A stretch of DNA of 10,691 nt, taken from assembly GCA_002383415.1 (NCBI GenBank), contig DFYU01000067.1:1-10691 (forward strand), written 5' to 3'. The translations under genes were made by a program, and so were the position numbers. Source of the stretch: Geobacter sp. UBA4074 (GTDB lineage Bacteria; Desulfobacterota; Desulfuromonadia; Geobacterales; Pseudopelobacteraceae). The notes under the pieces were generated by a model. It was not told where the DNA came from, ran no database searches, and saw only the letters and a program-made list of their open reading frames with translations. Below are positions 1-6,821 of this stretch, piece by piece; the stretch's first letter is position 1, and each line of letters opens with the position of its first letter.

Positions 1-745
1 TGCGTCCCTGCTGGTCGTAGTAGCCCGGCGTCCGTGTGCCGTCCTTGAAGTAGAAGGCCGTGTTGGTCTGATCCTGCACGGTAAAATGGGCAGCCAGTAT
101 GCGGCCATCACCGGCCGGGGCGCCATCGCGATACCGCTTTTCAACCACCGCCTTGAAGCTGTCACCGACCTGGACGTCATGGAAAAAATCAATGTCCCAG
201 GCAAAGATATCCGCAAGTTGCACCGCCATCCCGTCGCTGCCACCGGCATCCACCACTGCCTGAAACAGGCTTGAATCAATCGTCCCCTGCAGCACCACAG
301 GCTCCACCGTATAGGCGATCGGCGAGCGGGTAACAGAAAAACCGTCAGCGGTGCGGGCGATGATCAGCTGTTCGTCGGAGTTGATATCATAGGCAAACCG
401 TTCAAAGGCGCCATTGTTCACGGTCAGCTGATAGGGCTGACCAACCGCCAGCTGCCTGAGCGGGAACAGCTTACGACACTGTGCCGTGAGTACGTGGAGT
501 TGTTGCTGATCAAGCAGTGAGCCGAAGAGGGATGAGGCGGTCTCGCCCGGTTTGACCGTAGCGCTGATGATCTTGACAGGATGTTCGGCAGGCCGGGCCG
601 CAGACGAACCTGCAGGCCGATTGCTGCGCCACAGCATCAGGAGCAGCAGCACCAGGCCGGCCAGCACGGCAACAGCCAGCACTCTCCGCAGTATTCGGGG
701 TCGGTGGTTGTGCGGCGACAACGGGTGGTTTGGGTAGCTATACAC
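1..745 (-). CDS. Membrane-anchored M23-family murein endopeptidase, N-terminal part (C-terminus off the left edge)
   Basis: Translation of the minus strand from a GTG at 745-743 stays open for 248 codons to the window edge, so the gene is partial. Residues 1-21 are basic and proline/histidine rich; residues 22-39 are a leucine/valine-rich membrane anchor, placing the rest in the periplasm. Residues 58-110 (VKPGETASSLFGSLL and following) look like the OapA/LysM-like first domain of MepM/Csd3-type peptidases. Residues about 130-225, including FAWDIDFFHDVQVGDSF, match the second N-terminal domain of that family, and the last residues (GRILAAHF, GYYDQQGR) are the usual lead into the M23 LytM domain. 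The zinc ligands (HxxxD and HxH) would lie outside the window, so activity cannot be judged. Family members cut peptide cross-links in peptidoglycan. The GTG start is chosen because AAGGA lies 7 nt upstream and an in-frame stop lies a little further up. The gene is divergent from the marR gene and shares its control region. Confidence 0.87.
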   Translation of the reverse strand, partial: MYSYPNHPLSPHNHRPRILRRVLAVAVLAGLVLLLLMLWRSNRPAGSSAARPAEHPVKIISATVKPGETASSLFGSLLDQQQLHVLTAQCRKLFPLRQLAVGQPYQLTVNNGAFERFAYDINSDEQLIIARTADGFSVTRSPIAYTVEPVVLQGTIDSSLFQAVVDAGGSDGMAVQLADIFAWDIDFFHDVQVGDSFKAVVEKRYRDGAPAGDGRILAAHFTVQDQTNTAFYFKDGTRTPGYYDQQGR

Positions 746-752
746 AACAAGA

Positions 753-757
753 TCCTT
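753..757 (-). promoter_or_regulatory. Ribosome binding site of the M23 peptidase gene
   Basis: On the minus strand AAGGA is followed by 7 nt and then GTG. It decides the GTG start at 745-743. A further in-frame GTG seven codons upstream lacks a comparable site. Confidence 0.6.
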
Positions 758-761
758 AGAG

Positions 762-781
762 GCCACACATGTCTATGTGGC
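762..781 (-). repeat. 6-bp inverted repeat in the M23 peptidase leader
   Basis: GCCACA (762-767) and TGTGGC (776-781) are perfect complements around an 8-nt loop. In the minus-strand transcript this hairpin would end about 4 nt before the AAGGA ribosome binding site. It could be a leader hairpin that affects translation, a protein binding site, or chance. A second 6-bp pair, GTCTGC (803-808) with GCAGAC (825-830), lies further up the same leader. No T-run directly follows either stem, so neither is called a terminator. Confidence 0.35.
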
Positions 782-835
782 TGAAAAAAGAACAATCACA
801 TAGTCTGCAGCAGGTGCCAGCGACGCAGACAAAAC

Positions 836-864
836 TTGACGTTCCGCCAAACATTTGCAATGCT
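836..864 (+). promoter_or_regulatory. Candidate plus-strand promoter for the marR gene
   Basis: TTGACG (836-841, five of six) is followed by a 17-nt spacer and AATGCT (859-864, three of six) with a TG dinucleotide one base upstream (856-857), an extended -10 arrangement. The predicted start near 871 falls inside the inverted repeat 869-883. The weak -10 makes this less certain than the opposing promoter. If right, it rules out the long reading-frame start at the TTG at 836, because that codon would be upstream of the transcript. Confidence 0.4.
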
Positions 865-866
865 GA

Positions 867-895
867 ATGTTAGCGATGCTAACAATATGTGTCAA
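867..895 (-). promoter_or_regulatory. Sigma70-type promoter for the M23 peptidase gene
   Basis: On the minus strand the -35 box is TTGACA (895-890, perfect consensus), the spacer is exactly 17 nt (889-873) and the -10 box is TAACAT (872-867, four of six consensus bases). Transcription would begin near 860 and give a leader of about 115 nt before the GTG start. The inverted repeat 869-883 lies across the spacer and the -10 box, the classic place for a repressor to exclude RNA polymerase. Confidence 0.6.
869..883. promoter_or_regulatory. MarR-type operator (perfect 15-bp inverted repeat)
   Basis: GTTAGC (869-874), GAT, GCTAAC (878-883): a perfect 6-bp inverted repeat with a 3-nt centre, the size and A/T-flanked form bound by many MarR-family dimers. 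It sits between a marR-family gene and a divergent gene, overlapping the -10 and spacer of the minus promoter and the likely start point of the plus promoter. Autoregulation and joint repression of both genes are inferred from this placement; binding is not shown by sequence alone. Confidence 0.6.
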
Positions 896-913
896 GACTG
901 TTCTGGGGCAGCC

Positions 914-1378
914 ATGCAAAAAGAATCAGCAACCACCATGGAAATTTTCGACAACCTGCGGCGGGTTTTTCAGGCCATCAACGAATATTCGAAGGTGGCT
1001 GAACGTACAACAGGCCTGACCGCGCACCAGCTCTGGGTGCTCAAGATTCTGGCCACTACCGCACCGATGCGGGTGTCCGATCTGGCCCGCACGATGCACC
1101 TGCGGCCTCCGACCGTGGTGGGCATTCTCGACCGGCTTGAAGCCAAACAGCTGATTCAGCGCAGCGCAGCAAAACACGATCGCAGGGTGGTGGAACTGCA
1201 GCTCACACCACAGGCGTGGGAGATCGTCACCGGGGCGCCTGAGGTTGCTCAGGACATGCTGCTGAAAGGGTTAGGCGAGCTAACAGACGAACAACTCCTC
1301 TGTGTCGAGCAGGGAATGAGGTTAATGGCACGACTGCTCAATGCAGAGCATCTCACCCCGCAACCGCTGCACAGCTGA
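914..1378 (+). CDS. MarR-family winged-helix transcriptional regulator
   Basis: A 154-residue protein of usual MarR length. The N-terminal helix (about 10-32) would pair with C-terminal helices (about 115-148) for dimerisation. The winged helix-turn-helix spans about 35-100: GLTAHQLWVLKIL, then MRVSDLARTMHL as first helices, RPPTVVGILDRLEAKQLI as recognition helix (64-80), and the wing KHDRRVVELQLT with the family-typical D-R-R. It is probably a repressor responding to a small ligand or oxidant that cannot be named. The frame is open back to a TTG at 836, but that lies within the promoter and operator, so ATG 914 is preferred; it has only GGGG 5 nt upstream. ATG 887 (which would add the residues MCQDC) and ATG 938 are alternatives. 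It is divergent from the M23 peptidase and 83 bp ahead of the mechanosensitive channel gene; possible targets are itself, the peptidase and perhaps the downstream operon. Confidence 0.85.
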   Translation: MQKESATTMEIFDNLRRVFQAINEYSKVAERTTGLTAHQLWVLKILATTAPMRVSDLARTMHLRPPTVVGILDRLEAKQLIQRSAAKHDRRVVELQLTPQAWEIVTGAPEVAQDMLLKGLGELTDEQLLCVEQGMRLMARLLNAEHLTPQPLHS

Positions 1379-1461
1379 ACCATGACACCGTCGAGTACAC
1401 GACCGGCTGCTGTTTATAAGCAGCGACAGATACGGCACCCAGACAAGAGAAAGGAGTGCAG
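1379..1461 (+). promoter_or_regulatory. Intergenic region with possible promoter and small hairpin before the mscS-tre operon
   Basis: This 83-bp gap is the only sizeable break before the tight operon. GCTGCT (1406-1411) and AGCAGC (1419-1424) form a 6-bp stem with a 7-nt loop but no T-run follows, so it is a poor terminator. TATAAG (1415-1420) resembles a -10 box, but no good -35 is seen 16-18 nt upstream. A weak or activator-dependent promoter, or read-through from marR, would both fit. No copy of the 869-883 inverted repeat is seen here. Confidence 0.3.
1450..1456 (+). promoter_or_regulatory. Ribosome binding site deciding the mechanosensitive channel start
   Basis: AAAGGAG ends 5 nt before ATG 1462. 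The frame also has GTG at 1456, but that codon overlaps the ribosome binding site itself, so ATG 1462 is the start. Confidence 0.75.
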
Positions 1462-2514
1462 ATGGCATTATTGGAAGGCATCTATCTCGGCAACACCGTA
1501 CAGGACTGGTTGATCGCCGTCGGCATACTGATCGGCGCCTTCCTGCTGCTGAGCAGTGTGAAACGGATACTGATCAGCAGGCTCTCCAGGCTGGCTGCGA
1601 TTACCGCCCACGATTTTGACGACCTGCTGGTGGCGGTGCTGAAAAACACCAAGACCTTTATCCTCTTCGCGACCTCCACCTACCTTGCATCCACCATCCT
1701 CACGCTCAAGCCGACCCTGACGGGTCCCGGACTGAAACTGCTCGTGCTGACGCTCCTGTTGCAGGGCGGTTTCTGGGTAAGCGCCGGCATCACGTTCTGG
1801 CTTGAACGCAGCATGCAGAAACGGATGGATCAGGACAAATCCAGCGCCACCACCCTCACCTTTCTCGGTTTTCTGGCCAGGATCGCGCTCTGGACGATTG
1901 TCCTGTTGCTGATGCTGGACAACCTGGGGGTCAACGTGACCGGCCTGGTTGCCGGTCTCGGTATCGGCGGCATTGCCGTTGCACTGGCGGTGCAAAACAT
2001 CCTGGGCGATCTGTTCGCGTCGCTGTCGATCGTCCTGGACAAGCCGTTTGTGATCGGTGACTTTGTTGTGGTTGATACGTTTTCTGGTACCATTGAGCAT
2101 ATTGGACTGAAAAGCACCAGAATCCGTTGCCTGAGCGGCGAACAGCTGATCATCGCCAACAACGACCTCCTCAAGAGCCGTGTCCGCAACTACAAACGGA
2201 TGACCGAGCGGCGTATCGCCTTTAACCTCGGCGTCACCTATCAGACGCCGCTCGAAAAGCTTAGCGCTGCCAAAAAAATTGTCAGCGACATCATTGACCG
2301 TCAGGAGCACGCACGACTTGACCGGGTACATTTTCAGGCCTTTGGCGATTCAGCGCTGAACTTTGAAGTGGTCTATTTTGTAACCGACCCGGACTATGCG
2401 CTCTACATGGATGTGCAGGAGCAGATCAACCTGGCAATCTTCAGCAGCTTCGCGCAGCAGGGTATCGAGTTTGCTTATCCGACCCAAACCCTCTTCCTGC
2501 AGCGAGAGGCATAA
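1462..2514 (+). CDS. MscS-family mechanosensitive ion channel
   Basis: A 350-residue inner-membrane channel of the small-conductance mechanosensitive family, longer than E. coli MscS (286) because of extra N-terminal helices. Predicted membrane segments are at about 16-33, 64-82, 91-114, 134-153 and the pore helix region 157-192. The pore region (GLVAGLGIGGIAVALAVQN, then ILGDLFASLSIVLDKPFVIGD) has the Gly/Ala packing pattern of MscS TM3 and the signature entry into the beta domain. The beta domain continues with GTIEHIGLKSTRIR and ANNDLLKSRVRNY, and the alpha-beta C-terminal vestibule ends in FAYPTQTLFL. Such channels open under membrane tension and release small solutes during hypo-osmotic shock. 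It is the first gene of the plus-strand block, with treZ only 9 nt downstream, suggesting co-expression with trehalose synthesis. Whether it favours ions or a particular solute cannot be read from sequence. Confidence 0.92.
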   Translation: MALLEGIYLGNTVQDWLIAVGILIGAFLLLSSVKRILISRLSRLAAITAHDFDDLLVAVLKNTKTFILFATSTYLASTILTLKPTLTGPGLKLLVLTLLLQGGFWVSAGITFWLERSMQKRMDQDKSSATTLTFLGFLARIALWTIVLLLMLDNLGVNVTGLVAGLGIGGIAVALAVQNILGDLFASLSIVLDKPFVIGDFVVVDTFSGTIEHIGLKSTRIRCLSGEQLIIANNDLLKSRVRNYKRMTERRIAFNLGVTYQTPLEKLSAAKKIVSDIIDRQEHARLDRVHFQAFGDSALNFEVVYFVTDPDYALYMDVQEQINLAIFSSFAQQGIEFAYPTQTLFLQREA

Positions 2515-2523
2515 AAGGGCTCT

Positions 2524-4368
2524 ATGCAGAACCATCGACCCACCATCGGCGCAACACCTCTTGGAGACGGCTCAACCTGTTTCAGGGTCTGGGCTCCCCG
2601 CGCGCACGAGGTTGCCGTTGTGCTGTCGGACGGTGACCTTTCGCCGCTACCGTTACAATCAGAAGGGAACGGTTATTTCAGCGCAACCCTCCCCAACGTA
2701 CCAATCGGGGCCCGTTACTATTACCTGCTTGATGCAACGCTGACACGTCCGGACCCCGCCTCCCGCCATCAGCCTGAGGGGGTGCACGGACCGTCTCAGG
2801 TCGTGGATTTGAGTCATTACCACTGGACAACGCAGGATTGGCGGGGGCTTCCGCTGGAGCAGTTCATCATCTATGAGCTGCATGTGGGGACCTTTACCCC
2901 GGCAGGCACCTTCGATGGCGTAATCAGCCGCCTGGACTACCTCTGCGAGCTGGGAATAACCGCTGTAGAATTGATGCCGGTGGCGCAATTCCCGGGGGAG
3001 CGCAACTGGGGCTATGACGGCACCTTCCCGTATGCACCACAGAACAGTTACGGCGGTCCCGATGGCCTGAGACGCCTGGTAGACGCCTGTCATGCCCGGG
3101 GGCTGGCCGTCATCCTCGACGTGGTCTACAACCACCTGGGCCCGGAAGGCAATTACCTGCACGCCTTCGGCCCCTACTTCACCGACCGCTACCAGACCCC
3201 CTGGGGTGACGCCGTCAACTTTGACGGACCAGAGTCCGATCCGGTCCGCCAGTACGTCATCACCAATGCCCTCTACTGGATTGACCAGTTTAAAATCGAT
3301 GCCCTGCGGCTGGATGCCGTCCACGGCATCTACGACTTCAGCGCCCGTCACATCCTGCAGGAGCTGGCCGAAACGGTGCATGATCGTGCCGCTGAGCAGG
3401 GTCGAAAGATCTATCTGATTGCGGAAAGCGACCTAAACGATGTGCGCCTGATCAAGCCTACGGACGTAGGGGGCTTTGGGCTGGATGCCCAATGGAACGA
3501 TGACTTTCACCATGCCCTGCGAACCCTGCTGACCAACGACCGTAATGGCTACTACCAGGACTTTGGCACCTTCAATGACCTGGTAAAGTCCTATCGCGAG
3601 GGCTTTGTGCTGGACGGGGCCTACTCGGCCCACAGAAAACGCCACCACGGCAGTTCCTCGGTAGACCTGCCCCCCAGCTCGCTGGTGGTCTTCTCACAAA
3701 ACCATGATCAGGTGGGTAATCGGATGCAGGGTGAACGCCTCACCGCACATCTCTCGCCACACCAACTGCTGCTAGCCGCCGCCACGGTGCTGCTTTCACC
3801 CTATATACCGCTGTTGTTCATGGGCGAAGAATATGCCGAAACAGCGCCATTCCCCTATTTCGTCAACCACACCGATGCCGACCTGATAGCAGCGGTGCGG
3901 GCAGGGCGCCAGCAGGAGTTTGTCGCCTTCTCAGACCAGGGCATCCCCCCCGATCCCCAGGAGGAGGCGACCTTTCTCTCAGCCAAAATCGACCCTGAAC
4001 AACGCCACCACGGTCACCAATGTCAGCTCTTCAGGGGCTACCAGGATCTGATCCGTCTGCGCAAGGAATGTCCGGAGCTGACCGATCTCAACAGGGAGCA
4101 GCTTGAGCTGCATGCTGACGAGGCAAAACAACTACTGGCGGTCAGGCGCAATGCAGGAATCAACTGGATACTCTGCCTGTTCAACTTCAGTAATCAGGAG
4201 TGCATGGTGCCCCCCTCTTTGACCAACGGCACCCTGCGGCTTCTGTTCGACTCAACCAGCCGTACGCTGCCCGGCACAGAACATACGATCTACGGGACCC
4301 GCCCCGCAAGCTACCTCTCCCTGCCCCCCTACAGCTGCCGAGTCTATCGAACTGAAGGGGGTGCCTGA
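2524..4368 (+). CDS. treZ: Malto-oligosyltrehalose trehalohydrolase (GH13)
   Basis: A 614-residue cytoplasmic enzyme that hydrolyses the alpha-1,4 bond next to the terminal trehalose of malto-oligosyltrehalose, releasing trehalose; it works directly after TreY. Residues about 10-95 form the N-terminal E-set/CBM48-like domain (TCFRVWAPRAHEVAVVL). The GH13 barrel starts near residue 113 with FIIYELHVGTFTPAGTFDG, a TreZ hallmark. Conserved regions are visible: DVVYNHLG (199-206), ALRLDAVHG with nucleophile D264, YLIAES with acid/base E301, and SQNHDQVGNR with the transition-state aspartate D395. A C-terminal beta domain covers about 515-614. Length and motif order are normal and all catalytic residues are present. 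AAAAGGG lies 4 nt before the ATG. The TGA shares its final A with the ATG of the GH57 gene, implying translational coupling. A branching enzyme has a similar architecture but lacks this trehalohydrolase-type motif set. Confidence 0.95.
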   Translation: MQNHRPTIGATPLGDGSTCFRVWAPRAHEVAVVLSDGDLSPLPLQSEGNGYFSATLPNVPIGARYYYLLDATLTRPDPASRHQPEGVHGPSQVVDLSHYHWTTQDWRGLPLEQFIIYELHVGTFTPAGTFDGVISRLDYLCELGITAVELMPVAQFPGERNWGYDGTFPYAPQNSYGGPDGLRRLVDACHARGLAVILDVVYNHLGPEGNYLHAFGPYFTDRYQTPWGDAVNFDGPESDPVRQYVITNALYWIDQFKIDALRLDAVHGIYDFSARHILQELAETVHDRAAEQGRKIYLIAESDLNDVRLIKPTDVGGFGLDAQWNDDFHHALRTLLTNDRNGYYQDFGTFNDLVKSYREGFVLDGAYSAHRKRHHGSSSVDLPPSSLVVFSQNHDQVGNRMQGERLTAHLSPHQLLLAAATVLLSPYIPLLFMGEEYAETAPFPYFVNHTDADLIAAVRAGRQQEFVAFSDQGIPPDPQEEATFLSAKIDPEQRHHGHQCQLFRGYQDLIRLRKECPELTDLNREQLELHADEAKQLLAVRRNAGINWILCLFNFSNQECMVPPSLTNGTLRLLFDSTSRTLPGTEHTIYGTRPASYLSLPPYSCRVYRTEGGA

Positions 4369-6821
4369 TGGAGCGATTTATCTGCATTCATGGACATTTC
4401 TACCAGCCCCCGCGAGAAAACCCCTGGCTGGAGACTGTCGAGATACAGGATTCGGCCTACCCTTACCATGACTGGAACGAGCGGATCACCGCCGAGTGCT
4501 ACGCACCCAACACCGCCTCACGTATTCTGGACGGAGACGGAAAAATCAGGGGTATTATCAGTAATTACGCCCGGATCAGCTTCAATTTTGGACCGACGCT
4601 GCTCTCGTGGATGGAGCGACACACCCCGGAAAGTTACCGGGCGCTCCTGGAGGCGGATCGACTGAGCCAGGGCTGGCGCTCCGGACATGGCGCCGCCCTG
4701 GCGCAGGTCTACAACCACATCATCATGCCGCTGGCCAACCGCCGTGACAAACAAACCCAGGTCCACTGGGGTATCAGAGATTTTGTGCACCGCTTTCAGC
4801 GTTTTCCCGAGGGGATGTGGCTGGCTGAAACCGCCGTCGACATTGAAACCCTTGAACTACTGGCAGAAGCCGGCATCCGTTTTACCATCCTCGCTCCACG
4901 CCAGGCCAGTCAGGTTCGCAGGATCAACGCCGGCAAATGGCGTGATGTCAGCGGTTCACGGGTTGACCCATCACGCCCCTATCTCTGCCGTCTTCCCTCT
5001 GGGCGCAGCATCTCACTTTTCTTCTATGACGGGCCGATCTCGCAGGCGGTTGCCTTTGAACAGCTGCTGAAGAGCGGCGAGCAGTTCGCTGAACGGCTAC
5101 TGTCAGGTTTCGCTGAATGCAGGGGCCACGCGCAGCTGGTGCATATTGCCACTGATGGCGAGACCTACGGCCATCACCACCAGTTTGGCGAGATGGCGCT
5201 GGGACAGGCCTTGAACTGGATCGAGGAAAATGGACTGGCGCGACTGACGAATTATGGCGAATATCTGGAACTGCACCCGCCTACCCATGAGGTCCAGATC
5301 ATCGAGCACAGTTCCTGGAGCTGCATGCACGGCATCGAACGCTGGCGGTCAGACTGCGGCTGCCGTGCCGACGGTGGCAGCGGCTGGAACCAGCAGTGGC
5401 GGCGTCCACTGCGGGAAGCCCTGGACTGGTTGCGGGACGAACTGGCTGACTGCTATGACCAAATGGCTACGCCGCTTCTGAAGCACCCCTGGGAGGCTCG
5501 CAACGACTACATCGGACTGATGCTTGACCGCTCTGATCAGACTCTTGCCGCCTTCCTGCAGAAGCACGGGCGCGGGAAGCCTGATGACGAGCTGTCAACG
5601 ACCGTCCTCAGCCTGCTGGAAATGCAACGACACGCCCTGCTCATGTACACCAGCTGCGGCTGGTTCTTCGACGAACTGTCAGGCTTGGAGACGGTACAGA
5701 TTATCCAGTATGCGGCCAGAGCCGTCCAGCTGGCTGAGCAGCACTGCCGGCTCAGTATTGAGGCAGACTTCCTCACACGTCTGGCACGGGCCGAGAGCAA
5801 TCTCCCCCAGCAGGGCAACGGTGCGGAGATCTACCAACATTCCGTTAAGCCGGCCATGATCGACCTGATCAAGGTTGGCGCCCACTATGCGGTCAGCACG
5901 ATCTTTGAAGAATACGAGGAGCAGACCGACATTTTCAGCTTCCGGGCCTACCGGGAAGATTTTCAGAAGTTGCAGGCCGGACAGATAAAACTGACCGTGG
6001 GCCGGGTGCTGGTTATTTCAACCATCACCCGCGAGGCGGAGCGGATCAGCTTCGGCACACTCTATTTTGGCGGGCATGCCGTCAACTGCGGGGTACGCCC
6101 CTTTCTGGGGGATGAGGCCTACACAACCATGCGGCACGAGGTGACAACCGCCTTCAACCAGGCTGATTTTGCAACCATCATCCGGCTGCTGGACACCCAT
6201 TTCGGTATGCACACCTACTCCCTCACCAACCTCTTTCGGGACAAACAACGCCATATCCTGCAGCTGATCATCGCCGGCACACTGCAGGAGTTCGACGACA
6301 GGTTCACGAGCCTGTATGAAAACAACCGCGGTTTGATGGGTTTTCTGCGGGAGACCGGCATGCCGGTGCCACACCGCTTCATGGCCACGGCCGAGACCTC
6401 GCTCAACCTGCAGTTGCAACGGATTTTTTCGGACGAGCTCATCGATCTGCAACGCCTGCAGGAGCTGGTCAACGAGATCAGGGATTGGCAGGTCAGCCTT
6501 GACACCGTGTCACTGGAATTCATCATCCGCCGCAGGCTGGAACGGGCAATGGCGGCGCTGCTGGAGCAACCGCAGGATGAACAGGCAGCAGAAGAGGCGC
6601 TGCAGTTGATGGCCTCGATCTCGGCCCTCCCGATCGCCGTCAACCTGTGGCAGGTGCAGAACATGTACTGGGAGCTGCTCCAGCAGGGCTGCGGCGACCA
6701 GCCCCCTGCCCCGACAACGCCAACTGACCGACCTGTATGGTGCGAAACGATCAACAGGCTCGGTCAGCTGCTGTTCTTCAACGTGCCTGCAGTGCAGGCC
6801 ACCATGCGAGGCACACCATGA
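4368..6821 (+). CDS. GH57-family glycoside hydrolase with DUF3536 domain
   Basis: An 817-residue protein without a signal peptide, so presumably cytoplasmic. The N-terminal half is a GH57 barrel: motif 1 HGHFYQPPREN (residues 9-19), SGHGAALAQVYNHIIMPL (motif 2 region), EGMWLAETAVD with likely nucleophile E154, and IATDGETYGHHHQFGE with likely general acid D263. A Cys/His-rich stretch follows (SCMHGIERW and DCGC; C319, H321, C330, C332). The C-terminal part, roughly 520-805, fits DUF3536, a domain of unknown function usually found attached to GH57. GH57 members include alpha-amylases, 4-alpha-glucanotransferases, branching enzymes and amylopullulanases; which reaction applies here is not known. 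Lying between treZ and treY with 1-nt and 4-nt overlaps, it most likely processes glycogen or maltodextrins for trehalose synthesis, but that is inference from context. AAGGGGG 7 nt before the ATG supports this start. Confidence 0.88.
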   Translation: MERFICIHGHFYQPPRENPWLETVEIQDSAYPYHDWNERITAECYAPNTASRILDGDGKIRGIISNYARISFNFGPTLLSWMERHTPESYRALLEADRLSQGWRSGHGAALAQVYNHIIMPLANRRDKQTQVHWGIRDFVHRFQRFPEGMWLAETAVDIETLELLAEAGIRFTILAPRQASQVRRINAGKWRDVSGSRVDPSRPYLCRLPSGRSISLFFYDGPISQAVAFEQLLKSGEQFAERLLSGFAECRGHAQLVHIATDGETYGHHHQFGEMALGQALNWIEENGLARLTNYGEYLELHPPTHEVQIIEHSSWSCMHGIERWRSDCGCRADGGSGWNQQWRRPLREALDWLRDELADCYDQMATPLLKHPWEARNDYIGLMLDRSDQTLAAFLQKHGRGKPDDELSTTVLSLLEMQRHALLMYTSCGWFFDELSGLETVQIIQYAARAVQLAEQHCRLSIEADFLTRLARAESNLPQQGNGAEIYQHSVKPAMIDLIKVGAHYAVSTIFEEYEEQTDIFSFRAYREDFQKLQAGQIKLTVGRVLVISTITREAERISFGTLYFGGHAVNCGVRPFLGDEAYTTMRHEVTTAFNQADFATIIRLLDTHFGMHTYSLTNLFRDKQRHILQLIIAGTLQEFDDRFTSLYENNRGLMGFLRETGMPVPHRFMATAETSLNLQLQRIFSDELIDLQRLQELVNEIRDWQVSLDTVSLEFIIRRRLERAMAALLEQPQDEQAAEEALQLMASISALPIAVNLWQVQNMYWELLQQGCGDQPPAPTTPTDRPVWCETINRLGQLLFFNVPAVQATMRGTP
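6785..6799. repeat. 15-bp perfect palindrome just upstream of treY
   Basis: GCCTGCA, G, TGCAGGC within the last codons of the GH57 gene, ending 18 nt before the treY ATG and 8 nt before its GAGG ribosome binding site. As RNA it could fold as a 5-bp stem (GCCTG/CAGGC) with a 5-nt loop. It may tune coupling between the two genes or may simply reflect codon choice. Confidence 0.3.

Noticed and set aside
762..777. Four-codon leader peptide (Met-Cys-Gly-Leu) before the M23 peptidase gene
   Set aside because: On the minus strand an ATG gives a tiny frame ending at the ribosome binding site, but there is no ribosome binding site for it and such frames are common by chance.
552..784. Two short plus-strand open frames
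   Set aside because: They are opposite the signal-anchor and linker region of the M23 peptidase gene, and their low-complexity Ser/Arg or Gln/His composition is that of shadow frames.
836..913. N-terminal extension of the MarR protein from TTG 836
   Set aside because: The stretch contains the -35 box, the -10 box and the operator, and the extension does not look like a MarR N-terminus.
1406..1424. Hairpin after marR as an intrinsic terminator
   Set aside because: The stem is only 6 bp and is followed by GACAGATACGG rather than a T-run.
1468..2331. 287-codon open frame antisense to the mechanosensitive channel gene
   Set aside because: It mirrors the codon pattern of the clear MscS-family gene, its translation is Gln/Gly/Asp rich without a recognisable fold, and no ribosome binding site stands out.
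2659..3381. 240-codon open frame antisense to treZ
   Set aside because: It lies wholly within the conserved GH13 barrel coding sequence and has no independent support.
6737..6817. Upstream start extending TreY by 27 residues
   Set aside because: The extension overlaps the GH57 gene in another frame, has no family resemblance and lacks the GAGG-spaced start found at 6818.
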